A stretch of DNA of 64,000 nucleotides from Rhizopus arrhizus (Eukaryota > Mucoromycota > Mucoromycetes > Mucorales > Rhizopodaceae), in contig JAKZZE010000019.1 in NCBI GenBank assembly GCA_024220505.1, positions 682,001 through 746,000 of the forward strand, given 5' to 3'. The notes under the pieces are model-generated. The model saw only the letters and a program-made list of their open reading frames with translations. It was not told where the DNA came from and did no database searches. Within the stretch, counting starts at the first letter, position 1, and each line of letters opens with the position of its first letter. Shown one piece after another: positions 12,082-22,810 of this stretch. A program made the position numbers and the translations under genes.

Positions 12082-12222
12082 TCAAATTGTAATTTTTTTA
12101 ATCAACAACTCATTACGATGACAACAGCCGACCGTGTTTACTCCCCATTCTTTCTGTTGCCATGGATGTCCCTTTTCTGTCTCCGTAAAATAAACTTTTT
12201 GACCCTTAACCATGTATGCCAT
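12082..12222 (-). CDS. Candidate small protein, 46 residues, unrecognised
   Basis: An ATG at 12222 opens a 46-codon frame ending TGA at 12084-12082. It starts MAYMVKGQKVYFTETEKG and continues HPWQQKEWGVNTVGCCHRN. The codons are richer in G and C than the flanking DNA and the sequence looks protein-like (two Trp, a Cys-Cys-His cluster, alternating charged and hydrophobic residues), unlike random AT-rich reading. It lies between the R3H-SUZ stop and the start of the minus-strand finger protein, and could be its own short gene or a coding exon of a larger one. I do not recognise a family. No function is proposed. Confidence 0.35.
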   Translation of the reverse strand: MAYMVKGQKVYFTETEKGHPWQQKEWGVNTVGCCHRNELLIKKITI

Positions 12223-12296
12223 TTTATCGGGCACTAAGCTTATTGTTAGAAAAGAACTTTTATTGTTATGAAACAGGTATAAAGAACGATTTTTTA

Positions 12297-13190
12297 TTAT
12301 TCGGATTGTTGTTTATTTTCTTCTAAACCCTGAAAGATACGTGCTCGAGCTTCTTCATATGCTGTTTTTCTTTCTTCCAAAGTCATGTTTTTCCTATCAA
12401 TTGCATTGTTTTTTGATTGATCTTCACCTGCAGATGAAGCTGAACGCGGAGAGATGCTTCCAGATCCGGCAGAACGACGCATGATCTTAAATTGAGGTGC
12501 AGGCATTGGAGCAGGTTGTGCTTGTTGCTCTTCTGTTTTTTCGCTTACGTCTATGTTTAATAAGCGTATTTCAGGCCTTGTGGAGAGAGAATTAATGGAT
12601 GCAGTTAATTAGAGGATTAAAAACTTACAATTCAGTAATGTCTGTTTTACAAACATAGACACCTTTTCTCATGCCATCATGAAAATGATTGAGTTTATAA
12701 TAAGGAGCCAGTCTGTGAATCATCAATCTTTGATATGAATTCATACTCGGAAAATCGAGTCGAAATCGTCTATTTTGTTTATGTTAGTAATTAAAGTATT
12801 AGATATATAATCGATATATTACTGTTTATCCTTTATAAATGTTTCAAATTCTAATTCTAGCTTCAGCAAGAATAATCTTTCTTGAGGTTTCTTTAATAAA
12901 TCCAAAATAAATTCATCTGGTTCATTGGGAATAACTTCATCATTAAACTTTTGTAAACAAGGCTGTGGAACAGCAGATGGTTGTTGAATGATAGGATGAT
13001 AATTCTGTGGATCAAATACATAGGCCGAGTTCCCGTTGTTTACAGTAGAAGGATAATAAAAGTTGTGTTGATGATTAACAGGTACGGAACTATATGGATT
13101 TAGAATATAAGATGGTCGTGGTTGTTGTTGTTGTTGTGGATACTCATTGTCATTTCGGTTGTAGTTATTAGACATTATTTCTAAACCCAT
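12297..13190 (-). CDS. R3H and SUZ domain RNA-binding protein
   Basis: Three exons (13190-12823, 12769-12629, 12576-12297) give 262 residues, or 257 if the second Met (13175) is used. The first third is Gln/Asn/Pro-rich and disordered. The R3H domain follows: ERLFLLKLELEFETFIKDKQ, then RFRLDFPSMNSYQRLMIHRL, and HRLAPYYKLNHFHD, which holds the R-x3-H core. A SUZ-type C-terminus ends MTLEERKTAYEEARARIF. The architecture matches fungal relatives of R3HDM1/2 and Drosophila encore, proteins that bind single-stranded RNA. It diverges from the MCC alpha gene across a 1.1-kb spacer. Confidence 0.9.
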
Positions 13191-14299
13191 GTATTTTATT
13201 TAATTGAATTCAATTTTCATCCTTTTTATTTATTTTACCATAACTCGATTCTTTCTTTAAAGCAATAATTTCATGAGGGACTATAGTAGAAAAAGAAAAA
13301 AACTTGATTTCTTTTCCCCTTTTCTGAATTATCGAAAGTGTCTGTGAAAATAAAAAATAGCTTTTACGGATGTATTTAATAAGCCACTCTCGTAAAACGT
13401 AATTCTTTCAGATAAAACCATCGGACTTTAAGTTATATTGGCATATACATGATTTTCAGGAATAAATGTCGCTTTTTTGTATATAGTATACAGCTACTAT
13501 CAAAATATAAGAATACTTTGTTCAATGTATCTCTTTTCTTTGTCAAATCTTCAAAACAATAATTCATATTGCCAGTCATCACAATACTACACAGAATCAT
13601 TGTAACATGTTTAAAAGCTAGTTTTTTTTTTTTTTTTAATGATATTGCTGAAGTAATGTACAAGAAATACTACCTTAACACTATTTAACCTGTTGATTGT
13701 TTCATTATAAAAATGAAAAGAACATACTTCATCTAAGAGTTGAATGGCTTATTTTTAAAAAGCCAGGATATATAACATCATATTAAATTGAACAATATTT
13801 ATAGCACTTACTAAGCTCTGCCATCTTTTCATTTGATTCACAAGATCAATATCATCATGAAGCTCTTATTTTTTAAAAAGAAAAAAAAATATTGGGATCA
13901 CTGACGACATCACAAAATGGGAAATAGACGTATATGTTTATTATTGTTTAAATAAATATGTTTCCAAAGTGCACAAAATTAAGTACAGAGCATGTGCAGT
14001 CAAGTAAGGCTCTGTCTGCTTGTATATTCACATACATAGTTGAGGCGTATATAGATCTGAATCATTGATATCAAATATATACGCAAACAGAATCATCTGC
14101 TGAATACCTTAACGTACTTTTGCAGCTTGATTTAAGCATCAATTCTCGAATATCAAATCATAGCGCATGGTTTTTCAAATTCAGTTTTTGTACACTGATT
14201 TATTTTTCCCACGACTTTCGTTTACACAATAAAGTATTCCCAAGGTTATCTCTTCTCCCTTTTTTTTTTTTTCTTTTTCTTTCTTGTCTCAATCATTCT
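13191..14299. other. 1.1-kb divergent intergenic region
   Basis: Separates the R3H-SUZ gene (minus) from MCC alpha (plus). AT-rich with poly-A and poly-T runs (about 13621-13637 and 14260-14271), the latter within 40 bp of the MCC start. A 76-codon minus frame at 13433-13663 has no coding character. Promoters of both genes must lie here; no specific site can be named. Confidence 0.4.
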
Positions 14300-16889
14300 A
14301 TGCTATCATCTTTGGTAAGAACAAGTTTATTTCGTCGTTATCCTGACTCCGCTAGAAAAAGCATTCACACTGCAATAAAAGGTAAGATAAATAGAAAGAA
14401 AGAACAGAAACGACTTACACTTTAAAAAGATCGCAAACCTCTGTTTGAGAAAATATTGATTGCTAACAGGTAAAGGGGGGAAGGACATTATCATCACTTT
14501 TTACGGTTATTTATTCTTTATAAAAGAGGTGAAATCGCTCTTCGCGTCATGCGAACTGCAAAGGATCTCGGCATCAAAACCGTAGCTGTTTATAGTGAAC
14601 CGGATACTTTTGCGCAACATGTCAAGATGGTATTATTTGCAGGGTTTTTTTTAATTATATGTTGGATAACAAAAAAAAATTATGTATAGGCAGACGAAGC
14701 TTTTTTGATTGGTCCTGCTGCATCTTCCGAGAGTTATCTTTGTATGGACAAGATTTTAAATGTAGCCAAAATGACGGGTGCTCAAGCAATTCATCCTGGC
14801 TATGGATTCTTATCTGAAAATGCTGCTTTTGCTGATCTTGTCACGGCCTCCAATATAGAATTTATTGGTCCTTCTGGTGATGCTATGCGCGCCATGGGAT
14901 CGAAAAGGTATTAAAGAAAAGATACATGAAAGAGACAGAAAGTGTGTGTGTGTGTTTGTGCTAAATTCAATTTAAAAAGTGAATCCAAGTATATTATGGA
15001 GAAAGCAGGCGTGCCTGTCGTGCCTGGATATCACGGTGAAAATCAAGATGTGAAATTTTTAAAGGAGCAAGCAGACAAAATCGGTTACCCTGTCTTAATC
15101 AAGGCGATCAAAGGAGGTGGAGGTAAAGGTATGCGTATCGTGCAATCCCCCTCTGAATTTGAAGAAATGCTGGAATCTTCCAAACGAGAATCCATCAAAT
15201 CCTTTGGGGATGATAAGGTACTCGTTGAAAAGTACCTGGAGAGACCTCGTCATATTGAGGTGCAAGTGTTTGCAGACAAGTTAGGAAACGCGGTTCACTT
15301 GTTTGAACGTGATTGTTCAGTTCAAAGACGTCATCAAAAGGTGATTGAGGAAGCACCTGCACCCAATCTATCCGAAGAACTCCGTGCTCAATTGGGTGAT
15401 AAGGCCGTGGCTGCTGCTCGCGCTGTCAATTACGAAAACGCTGGAACAGTCGAGTTTATTATGGACAACCTGAACAAGAAGTTTTATTTCATGGAAATGA
15501 ATACGCGTCTGCAAGTAGAACACCCTGTTACAGAAATGGTTACACAAACCGATCTGGTTCGCTGGCAACTGGAAGTCGCGGCTGGTAACCCTCTTCCAAT
15601 GACTCAGGACCAGTTACGATTAACTGGACATGCCTTTGAAGCCCGTATTTATGCTGAAAACCCTAGAAAGTAAATATTAAATACAAAATATCTTTTGTTA
15701 CTAACCTATTTTTTAGTCACTTCCTTCCTGATACCGGACCACTTTTTAGCGTTCGTACCCCTCAATCGAGCCCAAACCTTCGACTTGAGACTGGATTTAT
15801 TGAAGGTGATGAGATCAGTGTTCACTATGATCCTATGATTTCCAAATTAGTCGTTCATGGTGAAAACCGTAATGATGCGCTTCGTCGCTTCCGACGTGCC
15901 TTAGAAAAGTATCAAGTTGTAGGTTTAAACACCAATATTTCTTTCATAAAAACAGTGTGTGATCATCCAGAGTTCATTAAAGGTGAAGTTGAAACAGGCT
16001 TCATCCAGGTAAACCAACGAAACTAGATCATTGGCAAAAATAACCTTATTCAATATTATATCAGCAATATGAAAAGGATTTATTCAAGGAAATTGAATCA
16101 CCCGATCCTACAACTTTAGCATTAGCAGCTAATGCGCTTCGACTAAAGGAAATTGAAACTGTTAAAAAGAATGCTCTTGGTAAGCTTTAGTAATTCAAGT
16201 GAGATCACAAACCAAATAACATTTTTTCTCCTACATCTGTAGACCCTTATAGCCCCTGGAATACACTCCCAAGCGCTTTCCGTTTGAACAACATTAATAC
16301 CAAAAGCTTTACGTTTACTTCTGAAAACCATTCTTTTGAGATTGCTGTATCTGCCAATGCTACTCAACCTCATTTGGTAGATTTGGAAGTGAGAAAAGAT
16401 GGCGAATCTATCAAAAAGTTCACTGCTGTTGATAGTCATTTTGATAAAGAAGGGTTATTGATCTCACGTATTGACAATCAGAAGGTGAAAAGCAATGTCG
16501 TATTGTATAAAGACGATGTTGTTGTCTTTGATGGGGTTTGTTATCTAGTGCACAAATAACTCTTTTAGAATTAACATTCTTTCCTCTCATTCTTTTTCTA
16601 GTTTGGACGTACTACCTTTAAAATCCCAACACCTAATTATCTCTCAAATCTCGCTCAGGGTGCTCATGCTGCAGGATCTGTAAAGACACCTATGCCATGC
16701 AAAATCTCACAGGTCCTTGTTCAACCAGGACAAATGATTGAAAAGGGTACTGCTTTAATGGTATTAGAAGCTATGAAAATGGAGCATGTCATTAAAGCTC
16801 CTATAGCTGGTACTATTGATCAAGTCTTGTATAACGTGGGTGACTTGGTTGGCGAAAATAAGAGTTTAGTAACATTTTTAGACAAATAA
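14300..16889 (+). CDS. MCCC1: 3-Methylcrotonyl-CoA carboxylase alpha (biotin) subunit, mitochondrial
   Basis: Nine exons (14300-14381, 14430-14469, 14527-14629, 14690-14907, 14980-15669, 15717-16008, 16065-16179, 16243-16535, 16602-16889) give 706 residues, like human MCCC1 (725). A basic, Ser-rich presequence suggests mitochondrial import. The biotin-carboxylase domain opens with [20 protein letters not shown], has the ATP-grasp glycine loop KGGGGKGM, and carries [13 protein letters not shown] and [16 protein letters not shown]. The C-terminal biotin carrier ends with [15 protein letters not shown], where the Lys of AMKM is biotinylated. MCC acts in leucine breakdown, carboxylating 3-methylcrotonyl-CoA. 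MCC rather than PCC is indicated by IEEAPAP and [21 protein letters not shown] beta-family carboxyltransferase occurs 42 kb away, but is not a typical MCC beta. Confidence 0.94.
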
Positions 16890-17702
16890 ATATAATTGAG
16901 CAAAGTGAATTATTTCACCCCAAAACTGATTCTTTTGTCTAAAAAAAGATCAAGAAAGATATATTTCAGTATGCCTCATATAGAAAAAGAGACATTTGGG
17001 AATTATGATCAAAGCCTAAAGCTGTTTTAAACAGGAAAACCAGCGGCTTTTTAAGATTTGTAATTAAACCAAAATATAAACAAGATTAATCTGAGATACA
17101 TGCTTTCGTTTTATTTATTTGCTTTCAATGCCCGGCAAATAAAGTTTATTAAACATAGAAACGTAATAAAGTCAACTATTCATTTGAAGTTGAAACAAGC
17201 GAAGAAGAACGGCTAAAATGCGAATTTCATGCGTTTGTTTTCATTATTTAAAGAAAAAATTATGAATATTTGATTCTATTACTTGGCTCTTTTTATATTA
17301 TTTCGCTATTTTAGACATCTTATTACGCGTTTTGTTTATGAGCTTTAGAAACTCAAGCCAGGAACGAGACCAGGTCATCAAAGACAAGTAACAGCATTTT
17401 TGTTTGTGTGACGTATTTTAAAATAACTTGAACTTTGCCCCTCTTGTTTTATTTTCTCCTGTTGTTTCTATTTCAGCCAACAAGCAAACAAAAAAGCAGA
17501 GAAGTCCAGTGATAGGCTCTGTTTCTCTTGCTTCTGAATCAGAGAGAGAGAAACTCATAAAAAAAGCAAAAAAGAAACATGAGATCATTTTTAATCCGTA
17601 CCTGTTCACGACTTATTTTTATCCCCGCTTATTGTTTCTGATTTTATTTGCTTTTTCTTTGTTGGGTTTCTCTTTTTTTTTTTTGTATATATAGTTTGTG
17701 CA
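16890..17702. other. Intergenic, no gene seen
   Basis: About 0.8 kb between MCC alpha and the Sel1-repeat gene, AT-rich. Frames at 17418-17694 are short, low-complexity and overlap on both strands. It must hold the MCC 3' flank and the Sel1 gene promoter; a T-rich stretch at about 17670-17681 sits just before the Sel1 ATG. Confidence 0.4.
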
Positions 17703-19487
17703 ATGCCACAATTGCAACCATTAACTCATTTCTTCTCAAGATCAAAGACAATGTTATCCAAGATACAGAAACAACACTTTTCAACTGCAACCGAATGTGC
17801 ACACTACTTTTACAAAAAAGGCAATCGTTATTTATTTGGAACTCGAGGTCGTTCGAAATCTGAAGAATTAGCATTTATCTACTTTAGCAAATCAGCTTCT
17901 CTCGGCCATCCAAAAGCAGAGGGTATTGTTGGCTTTTGTTATGAATTTGGGATAGGTGTCGAAACAGATTTTGTTCTATGTGAGTATCATTATCAGAGAG
18001 GTGCCAGAGACTATAGAGATGGACTCAGTATGGCTCGTTTAGCCTTCTTGAGAAAATATGGACGTCCGAACGTCAAGATGGATCGAAATGAGGCTGAGGC
18101 ATGGGCAGAGCGTGTGAGATATCATCCAACAGCAGTACAGTGGATTATAGAAGCTGCTACTGTACATCATCATCCTGCTGCACAATATGTGCTAGGTATT
18201 TGTTATCATGATGGCATTGTCCTTCAGAAAGATGCAGAAGCCGCCTTTCGGTGGTATAAATTAAGTGCTGAGCAGGGTCATGCACGCGGTCAAAGTATCC
18301 TCGGATATTGTTACGGCCAAGGACTCGGCGTAGAAAGAGATCAAATGGAAGCAATCAAGTGGTATAGATTGTCTGCCGATCGAGGTGAGTCTGTGGCCAT
18401 GTATAATCTTGGTTACTGTTATGAAGAAGGACTTGGGTTTGAAAAAAATATGGAAGAAGCAATAAGATGGTATAGACTATCTGCTGAACAAGGTAATGCT
18501 CTCGGTCAAAATTCATTGGGTTACTGCTACGAAGATGGCATTGGAGTTGCGGCTAACTTTGAAGAGGCAGTTAAATGGTATAAGCTATCGGCAGAACAGG
18601 GATATCCTTGGGCAGAATGTAACTTAGGATACTGTTACCAAAATGGCATTGGTCTCATAAAGGACGAGGCGCAAGGTGCTTACTGGTACAAGAAGGCTGC
18701 ACTTCAAGGCCACGCAAGAGCTCAACATAATTTGGGGTTTTGCCTTCAAAATGGTATTGGTACAGAACGTGATGAAAAAGAAGCTATTAAATGGTATCGA
18801 CGTGCTGCAGAAAGAGGCAATATATTTGCTTATCACTCACTTGGCTACTGTTATCAGAATGGTGTCGGTGTTGAAGTAAATAAGCAAGAGTCGTTCTTTT
18901 GGTATTATTTAAGTGCTGAAGAAAACCATCCTCCAGCTCAGCTTTCTTTAGGCTATTGTTATCGAAATGGTATTGGGGTAGAAAAAAATGAGACAAGAGC
19001 GATTATCTGGTTCAGGAAAAGCGCTGAACTTGGTAATGCTCTTGCACAAAACTCACTCGGATTTTGTTTTGAAGAAGGAATTGGGACCGAGAAAGATCCA
19101 AAATCTGCTGCCTATTGGTACCATAAATCAGCTCAACAAAGCAATCCCTGGGCTCAGTGTAACTTGGGATTTTGCTATGCAAACGGTTTCGGGGTAGAAA
19201 AAGACAATAAAAAGTCTGTGGCATGGTATCGTAAAGCGGCTGCCCAGAATCATGGACGAGCACTGGATAAACTTGGACTTCATCTTTTAAATGGATTGGG
19301 CGTTGAACGTAACTTGGAAGAGGCATTCAAAATGTTTACAAAGGCTGCAGAACAGAAATATACGCCTGCACTATACCATTTGGGTAACTGTTATGAAAAG
19401 GGTCTAGGATGTAATATTGACTTGGCAAAGGCCATGAGCTGGTTTGGACGTGCCTCGTTAGGTAAATCATTTGAAGAATTCCAATAA
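17703..19487 (+). CDS. Sel1-repeat (HCP-like) protein, 13 repeats, intronless
   Basis: A single 594-residue frame. After about 55 N-terminal residues there is one Sel1 repeat (IYFSKSASLGHPKAEGIVGF), a 60-residue spacer, then about twelve consecutive 36-residue repeats with the consensus A-x3-LGYCY-x-NGIGVEKD-x2-EAIKWYR-x-SAEQGN. Examples are AECNLGYCYQNGIGLIKDE and AQNSLGFCFEEGIGTEKD. Sel1 repeats form alpha-solenoids that scaffold protein complexes (fungal Chs4/Skt5, Hrd3/SEL1L). No signal peptide, membrane segment, EF-hand or CAAX box is visible, so it is neither a clear Chs4 nor a Hrd3. Lack of introns is unusual against its intron-rich neighbours. Start may also be Met 17. Confidence 0.9.
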   Translation: MPQLQPLTHFFSRSKTMLSKIQKQHFSTATECAHYFYKKGNRYLFGTRGRSKSEELAFIYFSKSASLGHPKAEGIVGFCYEFGIGVETDFVLCEYHYQRGARDYRDGLSMARLAFLRKYGRPNVKMDRNEAEAWAERVRYHPTAVQWIIEAATVHHHPAAQYVLGICYHDGIVLQKDAEAAFRWYKLSAEQGHARGQSILGYCYGQGLGVERDQMEAIKWYRLSADRGESVAMYNLGYCYEEGLGFEKNMEEAIRWYRLSAEQGNALGQNSLGYCYEDGIGVAANFEEAVKWYKLSAEQGYPWAECNLGYCYQNGIGLIKDEAQGAYWYKKAALQGHARAQHNLGFCLQNGIGTERDEKEAIKWYRRAAERGNIFAYHSLGYCYQNGVGVEVNKQESFFWYYLSAEENHPPAQLSLGYCYRNGIGVEKNETRAIIWFRKSAELGNALAQNSLGFCFEEGIGTEKDPKSAAYWYHKSAQQSNPWAQCNLGFCYANGFGVEKDNKKSVAWYRKAAAQNHGRALDKLGLHLLNGLGVERNLEEAFKMFTKAAEQKYTPALYHLGNCYEKGLGCNIDLAKAMSWFGRASLGKSFEEFQ

Positions 19488-21269
19488 TTTAAGCTCATCT
19501 TTCTTTTTTTTTTCTAAGCGGGCTGTCGTAATTCGCATGTACGACTTCGAAGATTAATTATCAGAGAATGTCTGATGCTTTCCTCAAATAGTCCGTCTTT
19601 ATATCCATTAACAATGATAGATGTGGAGGAATTGATTCGTTATGGACTCATCGTAGGTCATAGTTCCCCTGCTGCATAGTTTTCAAAAACTCTTTTACTG
19701 TAAACAATATACCACTTGTGCATTTCATTAAACATATTTTTAATCTACTCTGCAATAAACATTCATGCTTTTCGAAATATTTAGGTGATTTACTTTGTAT
19801 AATAAACTGTGTATGGCCTTCTTTACAGAAATTACTCTTAATATTTAGCAATCAACTACAGATAGCATTGCCTAAATTTTTAATGATATCTGAAGCAAAT
19901 CTACGTTTTCAATTCCTTTGTTTTGATCCAGCAAGAAAGGAGGTCATTTAAGGATTCTTTAACAGAACCTATCGTTATTTAGAATTTAGAACTTTTAAAT
20001 GAGAAAAACTTTATTGGCTAATTGAGAAAATTAACCGAATTAATGAGAAAATAAAGACAGTACTCAACTATATAGAGAAAACACGTATAAGCTCTACTAC
20101 TTCATTTAAATAAAGCCTATCCATCTTTTCGCTTAAACGACTCGAATCGCCTTTTATCATTTACCAAGTTTTACACTCTTCAACGCTATTTTTTTTTTTT
20201 TTTTTTTTACTTTTATTTTTGAGAGCATCAACTGTTGGTCTTATTTTCTGGTTAATTCAGTTTCAATCATTCGAAGGTATATCTGCTTCCAATCCTTGTT
20301 GTCTCTGTTTCAGGTTCTGATGAGATGGTAGTGTTTCCCGTTGTAGAAAAGATGTCTAATATGTTTGACTGACTCGCATGTTTCTTCACTTGATCAACGT
20401 CATGTCCATGCATTACTGCTCATGCACTTTATGAGTACTTGCGGCAACATCTGCTTTTTGCATCACTTGTTGTGTCTAGGATGCCATAGCCAATGGTTTT
20501 ACTGACCTGATCTTTATTTCTGCCGGAAATAATGTATAATCTTTTGGAAGATTTAGTCGTTTGTTTGCGGTGCGATCAATCAAGTTTTCAAGTATTCCCA
20601 CAGGACAGTCAGTACCACCTGCTTATCCTGCTGTTCCAAATTCGACTGTTTTCAACTGGTCTTCTTTTGGTTCTTTTGATATCAAAGAAGCTTGAAGTAG
20701 CTGTCGCTTGTCTGACTATGTAAAGTCAACATCTTGATATTGTAAATGTCCTGAATCCAAACTAGGACTCAGTCTGGTTGTGATACCAATCTAAATAACC
20801 GTTTTCTTTTGTAGTCGTACTATATTCAATTCTTCTCTTGTATCCAAATCAATCTTATCATGCTTAGAATTCGATGCTGTCTTGACATCTTTACTGTCAT
20901 TGGCATCCTTTCTTACCAAACAATCACCAACACTTCATGACCATTCTCATTCAGAAAATTCAACTATCCAACAACTATATCACATTGCTAAGAATTCTTT
21001 CAAAATCATTATGAACATGAAAGAAGTTTTTGTTAAAGTAGTCGATATCATTTGCTTAAATAACAAAAGAATCCTTTGGAAAGCTAGAACATCAAAAGCC
21101 AGAAAGCTCATAAATCGCGAATTGCAGTTCAAAGAACCAGCCAAAAGAAAATACACGTCAATGTATCCATGATCAACAAGTTGTGAACACAAATAATCAT
21201 GGGATGGACACTATATACGCAAAGAAAAAGGACGTCAGAAAAGTAAAGAAGAAAAAAAAAGGATAGCAA
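19488..21269. other. Gene-poor, decayed repetitive sequence
   Basis: No intact gene. A T run lies at about 20190-20208. Between 20300 and 21170 short frames (for example 20532-20723 and 20882-21172) have slightly higher GC than the flanks and look like broken coding DNA, but I cannot assign a family. They sit just upstream of the dead IS630/Tc1 transposase and on the same strand, so they may be part of the same element or of an older insertion. Confidence 0.3.
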
Positions 21270-21960
21270 CCAAACATACCCCTACAGAGATTACTGCAGA
21301 TTCATGAAACTTATGCTAGAGAAAGGATTCAAGACGGCTCCTGCTGTAAGACAACTAGGCATACATGAATGAACAGGACCAGAATAGTGGTCCGAATACG
21401 TAGAAACTGGCGAGTACTCGCTTAAAGCCAAGGAAAGAAACAATGGTTCAGTACGAATTTTAGATGAAAGACAAAGGTTACTTGATTAGCTATGTTGATG
21501 GTAATCCATCAGCACCAATTGACCAAATAATAAAAACCTGATGTAAAATTTTAGGGTATTTCTATAAACAAGTCAGTTGTATGCCAGTTCACAAAAGAAG
21601 AAGGTCAATTTACGTTCAAAAAAAGTTCACTTTCAATCGATCAAAAGAAATACAAATGGTCAACAATCGATACGACTAAGTAGTAGACTATAAAAAGACA
21701 ACCGACATGTATTTCTTTTAAAAAAAAGTTGTTGAATCAGCTTTTCATATCAACTTATGAAAAAACATGGCCTGGTCGTGAAAAGGACCCACTCTCTATT
21801 GTCGAGGTCCCACAGACAAGAGCAAAGACAGAATCCTTGTAGCTATTTCTGCTTTTGGTGTAATCAATAGCACCATAAGAAAATCAAAGCCTCCCAAGAC
21901 TAGGAAAAAAGAGAGAGCCATGATGTCTTAAAAAAAAGAATTCTGAATTCACAAAGCACG
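21270..21960 (+). pseudogene. Dead IS630/Tc1-type DDE transposase
   Basis: Reading the plus strand in shifting frames gives blocks of a Tc1/IS630 transposase with several stops and frame changes. There is a helix-turn-helix region (LMLEKGFKTAPAVRQLGIHE), a linker with KFTFNRSKEIQMV, then the DDE region VVESAFHINL, KNMAWS, and ILVAISAFGVINSTIRKSKP. Mucoralean copies of this family usually read IDESAFHINL with the first catalytic Asp; here that Asp looks lost. The element is therefore inactive. Terminal inverted repeats could not be located. A second, separate relic of the same family lies at 53.0-53.2 kb. Confidence 0.6.
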
Positions 21961-22706
21961 AATACTTTGAATGTAGAAAGGTGAGGTGAGACGAGTTTAT
22001 TTTCTAAAACAAGGTATGACAAAAAAGGAAACGCACATGTCATTCAATAGCCAATGAGAAATAAGATACCTCATTCAACGCACAAGACACAAAATGATAT
22101 CATCATTACTATAGTTACACCTGTCTTGATTTTCAAAAGTTGATCTTGAAGCGATCAAAATTAAATATTGAATAATTTGTTTTTATTTTTAATTTAATTC
22201 TTTGCTTGCATATAATAGTGAGAACTTGATTGAAGAATAAGTTTTTTTTTTTTTTGTTCTGTACACAAGCTGGTAGACATCGGTCATTCAAAAAGCTGGA
22301 TAACAACTACCGAAAAAAAGTTCTTTTTTCAAAATATAGGATTTATAAACATAAAAGAAGATCAGAGAAGGAGTACAAGTAAAGAAGAAGAAAAAAAAAA
22401 TTTCCCTTTACAAATGATGATGAAAAATGATTTTAAAGCTGCATTAGGAAATCAATTTTCATAAATTGAATTAAACTTAAAAAGGGCGTCGTCCTTCCGG
22501 CTGTCTTTTTGATCCGGACAAAACGATCATTCATACGTCAGAATCATGCTACACTATGTAATTATAAAGTAAAGTGATATTCTTACCTTCTTATCTCCCA
22601 ACATGTCAATATCAAAAGCCTACAACAGTATTTAGGTGTATTACTGTATGTGTAACTCATCTTTCACCTTGCGCTGTTGGAATGTAAAGAAACAGCTGTT
22701 TTAGCC

Positions 22707-22737
<31 letters not shown>

Positions 22738-22810
22738 CTATTTATTTATTTATTTCATATTCATTCACTTTACTTTTTTTTATTTTTTTTTTTTTATTTT
22801 TAAATAATCA
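21961..22810. other. Intergenic, T-rich leader of the RhoGEF gene
   Basis: No gene. Long T-rich tracts at about 22709-22738 and 22777-22801 lie immediately upstream of the RhoGEF start codon. Pyrimidine-rich leaders of this kind are common in front of start codons elsewhere in the window. The rest is AT-rich with no structure recognised. Confidence 0.35.

Noticed and set aside
19012..19326. 104-codon minus-strand ORF under the Sel1 gene
   Set aside because: Antisense shadow of a strongly repetitive coding frame; no domain and no splice or start context.
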